Under the pieces are notes generated by a model, which did no database searches, was not told the origin of the DNA, and saw only the letters and a program-made list of their open reading frames with translations. A program made the position numbers and the translations under genes. DNA of 64,000 nucleotides from CALOCN01 sp942491735. GTDB lineage: Bacteria > Eisenbacteria > RBG-16-71-46 > JABDJR01. Location: assembly GCA_942491735.1 (NCBI GenBank), contig CALOCN010000001.1, forward strand, positions 124,001 through 188,000. Direction: 5' to 3'. Positions 42,849-50,763 of this stretch are shown one piece after another; within the stretch, counting starts at the first letter, position 1; each line of letters begins with the position of its first letter.

Positions 42849-43523
42849 TCACTCCCCCAAAGCAAACCCCACCGGCACCACAAACTCCACCTCATCCCCC
42901 ACCAACTCCTCCGGCATGGGCGGAAACGGATTCGCCCGCGCCACCATGTCCATCGCGGCCTTATCCAGCAGCTTCGATCCGGTGCTGTTGACCAGGTCGA
43001 ACCCGGCCACCTGCCCGGACCGCAAGAGCCGAATCCGCAGCATGCACTCGCCCTCGATTCCCTGGCGCTCGGCCCTCGCGGGGTAGCGCTTGGATCGCTG
43101 CAATGCGGACATCACGCGCTCTTCGTAGGTGAGCCGCGCTTCCACCGCCGCGGCGCTGGTGGTGATCTGCACCACCGGCTCCGGCGTCTCGACCGGCTCC
43201 TCCACCACGGGCTCCACCACCGGCTCAGGCTCCGGCACCACCGGCGGCACCACTTCAGGGATGTCCTCCACCACCGGGTCCGGTTCCGGCTCGGGAATCG
43301 GCTCAGGCTCAGGCTCCGGCTCAGGCTCCGGAATCACCTCCGGCTCCTCCACCACCTCTTCCACGATCTCCTCTTCCACCACCGGGTCCAACCGGATCAT
43401 CACCGGCTCGCTCTCCGCCACCGGCGCGCCGTTCTCGGGCAGCACCAGCCACGCCCAGGCGGCTACGTGCAGCAACACCGAGAAGACAAACACCCCCATG
43501 ATCTCGCGGCGTCCGGTCTTCAT
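42849..43523 (-). CDS. tonB: TonB energy-transducing protein
   Basis: 224 residues from the ATG at 43523. An N-terminal membrane anchor (GVFVFSVLLHVAAWAWLVL, with the family Ser/His in SVLLH) precedes a long Glu-Pro-Val periplasmic linker (EPEPEPEPIPEPEPD). The C-terminal TonB domain follows (RYPARAERQGIEGECMLRI, LRSGQVAGFDLVNSTGSKLL, PFPPMPEELVG). It couples the proton-motive force to the receptor. Its start overlaps the exbD stop (ATGA). It is the last gene of the receptor-exbB-exbD-tonB operon. Confidence 0.93.
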   Translation of the reverse strand: MKTGRREIMGVFVFSVLLHVAAWAWLVLPENGAPVAESEPVMIRLDPVVEEEIVEEVVEEPEVIPEPEPEPEPEPIPEPEPDPVVEDIPEVVPPVVPEPEPVVEPVVEEPVETPEPVVQITTSAAAVEARLTYEERVMSALQRSKRYPARAERQGIEGECMLRIRLLRSGQVAGFDLVNSTGSKLLDKAAMDMVARANPFPPMPEELVGDEVEFVVPVGFALGE

Positions 43524-43927
43524 CGCGACTCCACCGGTTCCGTGGCCAGGGAGACGTTCCGCCACCCGGCCGTGCGCAGCAGGTCCATGATCTCGAGCAT
43601 GTGTTGCACCGAAACTTCCTCGTCCGTCTTGAGCGACACCACCTGGGTCTCCGGGTCCACCAACAGGGCGGTCATGCGCTCGGTCAGTTCCTCGCGGCTC
43701 ATGGTCTCGTCACCCAGGGCCACGTTGCCTTCGGCGTCCAGCAGCACCACCAGGGGCAGGTCCTCCACCGCGACCGCGGTCGACGACGACGGCAGGTTGA
43801 GCTCAATCGCCTCCGGCAACAGGAACGTGGTGGTGAGCATGAAAAAGATGAGCAGGATCATCATCACGTCGATCAGAGGCGCGATGCCCAGGGTGGAACT
43901 GATGCGTGACCGGCCTTCGAACTCCAT
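43520..43927 (-). CDS. exbD: ExbD proton-channel subunit
   Basis: 135 residues: one membrane helix with the key Asp (APLIDVMMILLIFFMLTTTF) and a periplasmic domain ending VQHMLEIMDLLRTAGWRNVS. Typical length. It lies two bases after exbB and overlaps tonB. With ExbB it forms the inner-membrane motor for TonB. Confidence 0.93.
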   Translation of the reverse strand: MEFEGRSRISSTLGIAPLIDVMMILLIFFMLTTTFLLPEAIELNLPSSSTAVAVEDLPLVVLLDAEGNVALGDETMSREELTERMTALLVDPETQVVSLKTDEEVSVQHMLEIMDLLRTAGWRNVSLATEPVESR

Positions 43928-43929
43928 GG

Positions 43930-44607
43930 TTATCTCAACGTCAGCGCGGGTTCGTTCTCCGCGTCCCCGTCACCCGCGCCCGCGTTGCGCAAGCGACCAA
44001 AGTGCACCAGGACCCGCACCGCGGCGTCCTTCATGGCCCCCCGTAGCCGATCCACCTCCCCCTCCAACGCGTAGAACGCGCCCATGGCCGGGATGGCCAC
44101 GATCAAACCGAACGCGGTGGTGAGCAGCGCCTCCCAGATTCCCCCGGAGAGCGCGCCCGGATCCGGCCGGCCCGACGCCTGTTGCAGCTGCATGAACGCG
44201 GCGATCATTCCGGTCACCGTACCCAGCAGACCCAGAAGCGGACTCAGGTGGGCAATGGCCGAGAGCCCGCGCAGCATGGACTCCAACTCCCGGATGTGAC
44301 CGCTTCCCACCCGCAGCACCTCGGCCTCGATGTCCTGCGGCCGCAGCCGCTTGTCCTGGGCCACGGTGATCGCCGTTTCCAGCACCCGCGCCACCGGGTT
44401 CGCCTCGCGCCCCAGTCGCGTCATGGCGGCCTTTGATCCGTCCCGCTCCAGCAACCCAAGGGCCTCATCCACGAACGCGGTGTCCCGGATGCGTAGCCGG
44501 AAGAACTGCAGGAGCTTCACCACCAGGATGGTCAACGCGACCACCGACAGGGCGAGCAGGACGAACATGACCGGCCCACCCTCGAAGAACAGCTCCCGCA
44601 CGTTCAT
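43930..44607 (-). CDS. exbB: ExbB proton-channel subunit
   Basis: 225 residues of the MotA/TolQ/ExbB family with three membrane helices (PVMFVLLALSVVALTILVV, then LSAIAHLSPLLGLLGTVTGM, then IWEALLTTAFGLIVAIPAMG). The Thr- and Gly-rich pore motifs are intact. Start ATG at 44607, three bases after the receptor stop. Confidence 0.95.
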   Translation of the reverse strand: MNVRELFFEGGPVMFVLLALSVVALTILVVKLLQFFRLRIRDTAFVDEALGLLERDGSKAAMTRLGREANPVARVLETAITVAQDKRLRPQDIEAEVLRVGSGHIRELESMLRGLSAIAHLSPLLGLLGTVTGMIAAFMQLQQASGRPDPGALSGGIWEALLTTAFGLIVAIPAMGAFYALEGEVDRLRGAMKDAAVRVLVHFGRLRNAGAGDGDAENEPALTLR

Positions 44608-44610
44608 GAT

Positions 44611-46896
44611 CTAGAGCTCCACCTTGATGCCGGCCATGAACATGCGCTTGAGCCCGGGGCGAACCCCGGCCGGGCGTCGCGCCACGATGTAGGTGGCGTC
44701 GGTGACGTTCTGCAGGCTGGCGAAGACCCGCGTGTTGGACAGCACCCGGTAGTTGCCGGTGAGATCCAGCACGAACCGCGCGTCGGTCTTCTCGGTGTCC
44801 GGCACATCCCCCTGGGCCGCGCTGGTGAGCATGGCGCTCTGGTAGTTGCCGCTCACCCCGAGCCGCCAGGTGGAACGCTCGGCGGCCAGGGTCACGTTGA
44901 ACTGGTGGTTGGGGATGTAGGGGATGTTGTCTCCCGCCTCCACCGTGCCCCACGGCGCGTAGCCGCTGACAAAGCTGTCCTTGAACTCGGCGTGGGTAAA
45001 GGTATAGGTCGCGGTGAGCGGGAACGCCCAGTTGGCCGCACCCAGGCGCGGTCCAAGGTCCAACCCGGCCGAGGCTTCCAGCCCATACACGCTGGCCTTC
45101 CCGCCGTTGTACAACTCACCGGTGTCTTCACCACCCGAGGCAAACGTGTCCTTGCCGATCAGGTTGTCGTAGGCGTTGAAGAACACCACCGCTTCGGCCT
45201 GGGTGCCTCCCGCGTGCATGCGGGCGCCCAACTCGGTGTTGACGCTGGTCTCGGCCTGGGTGCTGTCGTTGGCCCCCGGTCCGGGAGGGCCAAAACCCCG
45301 GTGCACGCCCGCGAACGCGGTCCAGTCACTGGACACCGCGTAGCTCGCCCCCAACCCCGGCACCCACACGTTGACCGTGCTCTCGGTGGTGGTGGGCGTC
45401 CCCATGCGGTTCACGTCGTCGGCGGCGTACTGATCCCGCTCAAAGGCAATCGCCTCGTAGCGCAGCCCCGGGGCAATCAGCCAGCGACCCACCGAGATGT
45501 CGTCCTTGGCGTAGACCGCGACTGCCTGCCCCCGGCTCACCCGGTTGTTGCTGCCGCCCCCTTCGCCGGGGGTGCCCTTCTCCACCACCGACATGGTCCC
45601 GCTGTCCAGCATGCGGTAGTCGTCGGTCCACTGGTGACGATCCTCCTCGTCCCAGTGCAGCCGCACGCCCAACTGCACGTCGTGGGTGTTGGAACCGGCG
45701 TCAAAGAGCTGGGCCAGGATCGCCTCGCCGCCCCGGGCGTAGTAGCTTCGGTTGTTGGCCTTCACCGCCAGGTCGCCGTCCGTGGTCTCCTGCTCGCCCC
45801 GCAGCACGGCCAGCTCATCGGCATAGGTGTCCGGGTCTTCCAGCACATCGCTGATGCCGACCCCGCCCACCTTGTCGAGCTTGTACCAGTTCCGCTGGAA
45901 GTCGTTGTTGTAGAGGGTGGTGGTCAGGTTGAACCCGGACGGCGCCTCCATGAAGTAGCGCGCGGTGGCCGACCAGTGTTCCGAGGTGAACTGATCCACC
46001 TGGGACCCGGCATAACGGCGAAACGGTGACTCCTGGAAGTCCGCGTCGGTCAGGCCCAGATAGGTCTCGTCGTCCTTCTGGTCGGTGTAACCGCCCTTGA
46101 GCTCCACCTCGTGGTAGGTCTCGGCGTCCGAGCTGCTGTTCCAGCGCAGCTTCCCCAGGTAGTCCGAGAGCCGAAACCCGGTGTCCCCGCCGGTGTCCAG
46201 GGTCTTGAAGCCGGTCGTGCCGATCTGATAGGTCTCGACCAGCCAGCCCAGATTTCCGTTGCTGCCCCCCACGTTGAGGTAGCCCTTGCCGGTGTTGAAC
46301 TCGCCCACCGCGAGATCCACCCGGCCCGAGCGGCTGGTGGGGATGGGGGTGGAGATCAGGTTGAGCGCGCCACCGTTGGTGCGCGGGCCAAAGCGGACCT
46401 GGCTTGCGCCCTTCTCCACCTCGACCCCCTTCATGCGGGCCGCGACCGGGAAGTAGTAGGCGGCCGGCGCCGCGTAGGGGGCGGGCGCGGCCAGCACGCC
46501 GTCTTCCATGAGGGTGATGTTCGAGCTGCGCTCGTTTCCCACCCCGCGCATGCCGATGTTGGGCCGCAGGCCAAAGCCCTCTTCCTCCTGGATGTTGATG
46601 CCGGGGAGGGTGAAGAGGATGCGGTGCACGTCGTCGAAGACCTGGTTCTGCTTGTCGAGTTCCTTCTCGGTCAGCTTGGAGGTGGAGCCGGGGATGCTCT
46701 GGGCCTTGGACCCGGAGCCGGTCACCGTGATGCGTTCCAGGACAATCGCCTCGCGGGACTTGGGATCGTCCTCCTTGGTCTTGGCGCGGGCGGGAGCCGA
46801 GATGGCCGAGGTCAGGGCGAGGGCCAGTAGGGAGATGCCGAGGGTCCGGCGTCGCAAGAGGACGGGTCCCTGGGTTGAAGTGACGTGCGCGGCCAT
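44611..46896 (-). CDS. TonB-dependent outer-membrane receptor, FecA-like
   Basis: 761 residues. A signal peptide (RRRTLGISLLALALTSAISA plus PARA) and a TonB-box-like start (EAIVLERITVTGSG) come first. The plug domain spans ~55-180 (DVHRILFTLPGINIQEEEGF, LRPNIGMRGVGNERSSNITL, NGGALNLISTPIP). The 22-strand barrel follows, ending GLKRMFMAGIKVEL. The pattern GxRGxGxxRSxxITLMEDG is that of ferric-citrate-type receptors. It imports a ferric chelate into the periplasm. It heads the operon with exbB, exbD and tonB, and double Fur-box-like palindromes lie 50 bases upstream. Confidence 0.92.
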   Translation of the reverse strand: MAAHVTSTQGPVLLRRRTLGISLLALALTSAISAPARAKTKEDDPKSREAIVLERITVTGSGSKAQSIPGSTSKLTEKELDKQNQVFDDVHRILFTLPGINIQEEEGFGLRPNIGMRGVGNERSSNITLMEDGVLAAPAPYAAPAAYYFPVAARMKGVEVEKGASQVRFGPRTNGGALNLISTPIPTSRSGRVDLAVGEFNTGKGYLNVGGSNGNLGWLVETYQIGTTGFKTLDTGGDTGFRLSDYLGKLRWNSSSDAETYHEVELKGGYTDQKDDETYLGLTDADFQESPFRRYAGSQVDQFTSEHWSATARYFMEAPSGFNLTTTLYNNDFQRNWYKLDKVGGVGISDVLEDPDTYADELAVLRGEQETTDGDLAVKANNRSYYARGGEAILAQLFDAGSNTHDVQLGVRLHWDEEDRHQWTDDYRMLDSGTMSVVEKGTPGEGGGSNNRVSRGQAVAVYAKDDISVGRWLIAPGLRYEAIAFERDQYAADDVNRMGTPTTTESTVNVWVPGLGASYAVSSDWTAFAGVHRGFGPPGPGANDSTQAETSVNTELGARMHAGGTQAEAVVFFNAYDNLIGKDTFASGGEDTGELYNGGKASVYGLEASAGLDLGPRLGAANWAFPLTATYTFTHAEFKDSFVSGYAPWGTVEAGDNIPYIPNHQFNVTLAAERSTWRLGVSGNYQSAMLTSAAQGDVPDTEKTDARFVLDLTGNYRVLSNTRVFASLQNVTDATYIVARRPAGVRPGLKRMFMAGIKVEL

Positions 46897-46945
46897 GATG
46901 GTTTCGGTTTCCTCTCAAACGACAAAGGTGATACGGTTACTGCAA

Positions 46946-46968
46946 CTGAGACTCAGTCTCAATCTCAG
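46946..46968. promoter_or_regulatory. Overlapping Fur-box-like palindromes between receptor and fbpA
   Basis: TGAGACTCAGTCTCA (46947-46961) is a perfect 7-1-7 palindrome. The overlapping CAGTCTCAATCTCAG (46954-46968) repeats the half site TCTCA, as in tandem Fur sites. The half site is the same as in the palindrome upstream of fur. It is well placed to repress the receptor operon and, divergently, fbpABC. Confidence 0.7.
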
Positions 46969-47109
46969 GTGAGCAACTATCTCCAATCGAGTTCGCCGGG
47001 TCAAGCGGAGAAACCGCATCTCGGTAAAATCGATGGGCCAAGGCCGGATCAGAGGGTAGGCTAAGCTCCCCCGGAGACCGACCAGGCCCTCGGGGACCAG
47101 TTTAGTTGC

Positions 47110-47123
47110 TTGTTGGACAACAA
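47110..47123. promoter_or_regulatory. Second palindrome upstream of fbpA
   Basis: TTGTTGGACAACAA is a perfect 6-2-6 palindrome, flanked by further partial symmetry (AGTT on the left, AACT on the right). It stands 28 bases before the fbpA start, close to where RNA polymerase or the ribosome would act. It does not resemble the Fur-type sites, so another regulator may bind it. Confidence 0.45.
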
Positions 47124-47151
47124 ATTAACTTAGATTGAAGGAGAGCCGATC

Positions 47152-48141
47152 ATGGTTCGATTGTGGGGCGTCGTCGCCCTCATGCTCCTGGCCGTCCCGG
47201 TGCAAGCCGCGGATCTGGTCATCTACTCGGGGCGCAGCAAGGGGCTGGTGCAGCCCATGGTCGAGGCCTTCGAGGCCGAGTCCGGTCTCAGCGTGGACGT
47301 GCGCTACGGCGACACTTCCCAGCTTGCCGTCGCCCTCATGGAAGAAGGGGACAAGAGCCCTGCCGATGTCTTCTGGGCCCAGGACGCGGGCGCGTTGGGC
47401 GCGGTGGCCAAGGCGGATCTCTTCCGCGGGCTTCCCAAGGGTGCCGACGCGGATCGCATCCCGGCCCAGTTCCGCAATCCCAGCGGACTGTGGGTGGCGA
47501 CCAGCGCCCGGGCGCGGGTGCTGGCCTATTCCACCGAACGGCTGACCGCCGAGGACCTCCCCACCTCCATCCAGGACCTCACCGACCCCAAGTGGTCCGG
47601 TCGCGTGGGCTGGGCCCCCGGCAACGCCTCGTTCCAGTCCTTTGTCACCGCCATGCGGGTGCTGCACGGGGACGAGGCGACGCTCTCCTGGCTTACCGCC
47701 ATGAAGAAGAACGGGGCCAAGGCGTACCCCAAGAACACACCCATCATCCAGGCCCTGGCCGCGGGGGACATCGATCTGGGGCTCCCCAATCACTACTACC
47801 TGCTGCGGTTCAAGACCTCGGACTCGAAGTACCCGGTGGACCAGACCTTCTTCGCCTCCGGCGACGCGGGGAACCTGGTCAACGTGGCCGGGGTGGGCAT
47901 CCTGAAGTCCACCCGGCAGAGGGAGAACGCGGAGCAGTTCGTGAAGTTCCTCCTCTCCCCGGCGGCGCAGCAGTACTTCGCGAGCGAGGTCCTGGAGTAC
48001 CCGGTCATCCCCGGGGTGATCGTGAGCAGTCGTCTTGTCCAGATGGATGCCCTGCTGGAAGCGGCGCCCGCCCTGGATCTGGGTGACCTGGACGACCTGG
48101 AGGGCACGCTCGACCTCATGCGCCAGGCCGGCATTCTGTGA
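47152..48141 (+). CDS. fbpA: Ferric-iron ABC transporter substrate-binding protein
   Basis: 329 residues with a signal peptide (VRLWGVVALMLLAVPVQAA). LVIYSGRSKGLVQPMVEAFE at the mature N-terminus and the paired iron-ligand tyrosines Y215/Y216 in LPNHYYLLRF match FbpA/FutA-type ferric-binding proteins. AAGGAGAG lies nine bases before the ATG. It binds iron in the periplasm and hands it to FbpB. First gene of a tightly packed plus-strand operon. Confidence 0.93.
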   Translation: MVRLWGVVALMLLAVPVQAADLVIYSGRSKGLVQPMVEAFEAESGLSVDVRYGDTSQLAVALMEEGDKSPADVFWAQDAGALGAVAKADLFRGLPKGADADRIPAQFRNPSGLWVATSARARVLAYSTERLTAEDLPTSIQDLTDPKWSGRVGWAPGNASFQSFVTAMRVLHGDEATLSWLTAMKKNGAKAYPKNTPIIQALAAGDIDLGLPNHYYLLRFKTSDSKYPVDQTFFASGDAGNLVNVAGVGILKSTRQRENAEQFVKFLLSPAAQQYFASEVLEYPVIPGVIVSSRLVQMDALLEAAPALDLGDLDDLEGTLDLMRQAGIL

Positions 48142-49709
48142 ACTTCGCCTGGGGGAGGGACGCCCCTCCCCCGAGCCTTCTTGCCGCGCCGGTCCTGACC
48201 GGGCTCGCCGTGCTCATTCCGTTGGGGTATCTCCTGGCCCGCGCGCTCCAGGGAGATCCGGCCCAGGCGGCGGAGATCCTGTGGCGATCCCGTAACCTCG
48301 GTCTCACCCTCAACACCCTGGCCCTGGTGGCCGGGGTGCTGGCGGTGAACACGGTGCTGGCGCTGCCCCTGGCCTGGGCCACCACGCGGAGCAACCTGCC
48401 CCTGCGCCGTCTGTGGGTGTGGCTGGGCGTGGTCCCGCTCGCTGTGCCCGGCTATCTCCTGGCCTACGCCTATCTGGGTCTCACCGGAAGCGGCGGTCTG
48501 TTGGACGATCTCCTTGGGCTCCGCCTGCCGAGACCGCAGGGTTACGGGGGGGCGCTCCTGGCGCTGAGCCTCTACACCACGCCTTATCTGTTTCTCAACC
48601 TGCGCGCCGCCCTGCAGAGCCTGGACCCGGCCCTGGAAGAAACCGCGCGCAGCCTGGGGGACTCCCGCTGGACCGCGTTTCGCCGGGTAGTGCTCCCCGC
48701 CTTGCGCCCGGCGTTTGCCGCCGGGGGGCTCATCGTTGCGCTCCATGTCATCGGCGACTTTGGCGTGGTCACCCTCATGCGGTTCGAGACCCTGAGCTAT
48801 GCGCTCTACATGCAGTACGCCGCGGCGTTCGACCGGGTCTACGCCGCGTGGCTGGCCATTGGGCTCCTGATCATGACCGGTGGCCTCCTCTGGGTGGAGT
48901 CCCGCATGGTGGCCGGACGTCTGCTGCACCGGGCCGGCGGCGGCGCGCGGCGGGCCATGGGGCAGGTGAGCCTGGGCGCGTGGGCGCTCCCCCTCATGGC
49001 GCTCTTCTCCCTGGTGGCCCTGGTGGGACTGGTCGCGCCGGTGGGGGCGATCCTGGTCTGGGCGACCGAGGCCCAGGGGATGGGGGACGACCTGCTCCAT
49101 GCGGTGCGGGGTTCCGTCACCGCTTCCGCCCCCGCCGCGTTGCTGGTGGTGTTGGCCGCGCTCCCGCTGGTCTATGCCGCGGTGCGATTTCCGGGCAGGC
49201 TCACCGCGCTCCTGGCCCGCATGGCGTTTCTTGGCTACGCCACGCCGCCCTTGGCCCTGGCCCTGGCGTTCATTGTCTTCACCCTCAACGTCTGGACCTC
49301 GGTCTACCAGACCCTGGGACTCTTGATCTTTGCCTATGCGGTGCACTTCCTTGCCGAGGGGATCGGGCCCATCCGGTCGCAGCTCCAGACGGTGTCGCCA
49401 CGCATCGAGGAATCCGCGCGCGCCCTGGGGCGTTCGCGGCTGGCCGCCTTTCGTGAGGTGACCTTCCCCTTGCTCCGGCGCGGGGTTCTGGTCAGCGCCG
49501 CCATTGTCTTTCTCTCCGCGATGAAGGAACTGCCCATCACCTTTCTTCTTTCTCCGCCCGGGTTCGTGACCCTGGCCGGGGAACTCTGGAGCTACACCAC
49601 CGAGGCCATGTTCACCGAGGCGGCGCCGTTCGCCCTGGGGATCCTCGTGGTATCCGGTGCGGCGGTCGCGGTGCTCGCGGCGGGGGGGCGTGATGTCGGC
49701 CCTGCTTGA
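48138..49709 (+). CDS. fbpB: Ferric-iron ABC transporter permease (fused two-module type)
   Basis: 523 residues with about twelve membrane helices in two homologous halves. Each half has an EAA-type loop (LEETARSLGDSRWTAFRRVV and EESARALGRSRLAAFREVTF) that docks with the ATPase. This double-module form is normal for FbpB/SfuB. The GTG start overlaps the fbpA stop (GTGA). Confidence 0.93.
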   Translation: MNFAWGRDAPPPSLLAAPVLTGLAVLIPLGYLLARALQGDPAQAAEILWRSRNLGLTLNTLALVAGVLAVNTVLALPLAWATTRSNLPLRRLWVWLGVVPLAVPGYLLAYAYLGLTGSGGLLDDLLGLRLPRPQGYGGALLALSLYTTPYLFLNLRAALQSLDPALEETARSLGDSRWTAFRRVVLPALRPAFAAGGLIVALHVIGDFGVVTLMRFETLSYALYMQYAAAFDRVYAAWLAIGLLIMTGGLLWVESRMVAGRLLHRAGGGARRAMGQVSLGAWALPLMALFSLVALVGLVAPVGAILVWATEAQGMGDDLLHAVRGSVTASAPAALLVVLAALPLVYAAVRFPGRLTALLARMAFLGYATPPLALALAFIVFTLNVWTSVYQTLGLLIFAYAVHFLAEGIGPIRSQLQTVSPRIEESARALGRSRLAAFREVTFPLLRRGVLVSAAIVFLSAMKELPITFLLSPPGFVTLAGELWSYTTEAMFTEAAPFALGILVVSGAAVAVLAAGGRDVGPA

Positions 49710-50751
49710 ACTCTCCGGCGTGATCAAACGTTACGGAAACAACGCAGCCGCTGCCGTGCAGGACGTCTCGTTCCACTTGGACCCGGGTGAGATCCTCGCC
49801 CTGCTGGGGCCGAGCGGTTCCGGCAAATCCACCCTGCTGCGTCTCATCGCCGGGTTCGAACATGTGGAGGCGGGGAACATTCGCTTGCGCGGGACCAAGG
49901 TGGCTTCGGCCGACACCCACCTGCCGCCGGAACATCGCGGGATTGGGTTGGTGTTCCAGGACTATGCGCTCTTTCCGCATCTCACCGTGTTGGAAAACGT
50001 GGCCTACGGACTGCGCGAAGGAACACGGACCGCGCGCCACGAGGCGGCCCGTGCGGTGCTGGAGCGGGTGGGACTCGAGGGCATGGCGGATCGCCGTCCC
50101 CAGGAGCTTTCCGGTGGAGAGCAGCAGCGGGTGGCTTTGGCACGGTCCCTGGCCCCCAACCCGTTGGTGGTCCTGCTGGACGAGCCGTTCTCGAGCCTGG
50201 ATGCCGACCTGCGTCAGGGCATGCGCGCCGACGTGCGAGCGCTGTGGAAACGGGACGGGGTGAGCGGGATCCTCGTCACCCACGACCAGGAGGAAGCGTT
50301 CAGCTTCGCCGACCGCGTGGTGGTTCTGGATGCAGGTCGCGTGGTGCAGGTGGGGACGCCCGAGGAACTCTGCTTTGCTCCGGCCTCGGAGTTCGTGGCC
50401 CGGTTTCTCGGGGAGACCAACCTGCTTGTGGGCGAGGCAAACGGCGAGACCGCGACCACGGATCTGGGCGAGGTGCGGTTGGACCGCGCGGCGTCCGGAC
50501 AGGTGACGGTGTGCCTGCGCCGGGAGGATCTGCGTCTGGCTCCGGCCGGGGCGGGTGCCGGCGCCGGGACGATGTTGGCCATCCCAGGAACCGTCGAAGC
50601 CCGTGTGTTCCGAGGCCGGGACGCACTGTACCGGGTGACGGTCGCCGGCGAGCGGGTTCTCCACGTGCGCATGGACTCCCGCTGCCCGCTCCGCGAAGGC
50701 GATGCGGTCTCGGTGGAGCTGACCCAGAGCGCGGTGCTGATCAACGGATAG
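49693..50751 (+). CDS. fbpC: Ferric-iron ABC transporter ATP-binding protein
   Basis: 352 residues from the ATG at 49693, which overlaps the end of fbpB. Walker A GPSGSGKS, the Q-loop in GLVFQDYALFPHLT, signature LSGGEQQRVALARSL, Walker B VVLLDEPFSSLD and the switch His in LVTHDQEEAF are all present. The C-terminal ~110 residues form a TOBE-like regulatory domain (LRREDLRLAPAG, GTVEARVFRGRDALYRV). It powers iron import by FbpAB. Confidence 0.95.
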   Translation: MSALLELSGVIKRYGNNAAAAVQDVSFHLDPGEILALLGPSGSGKSTLLRLIAGFEHVEAGNIRLRGTKVASADTHLPPEHRGIGLVFQDYALFPHLTVLENVAYGLREGTRTARHEAARAVLERVGLEGMADRRPQELSGGEQQRVALARSLAPNPLVVLLDEPFSSLDADLRQGMRADVRALWKRDGVSGILVTHDQEEAFSFADRVVVLDAGRVVQVGTPEELCFAPASEFVARFLGETNLLVGEANGETATTDLGEVRLDRAASGQVTVCLRREDLRLAPAGAGAGAGTMLAIPGTVEARVFRGRDALYRVTVAGERVLHVRMDSRCPLREGDAVSVELTQSAVLING

Positions 50752-50763
50752 GGGACGGTCGGG

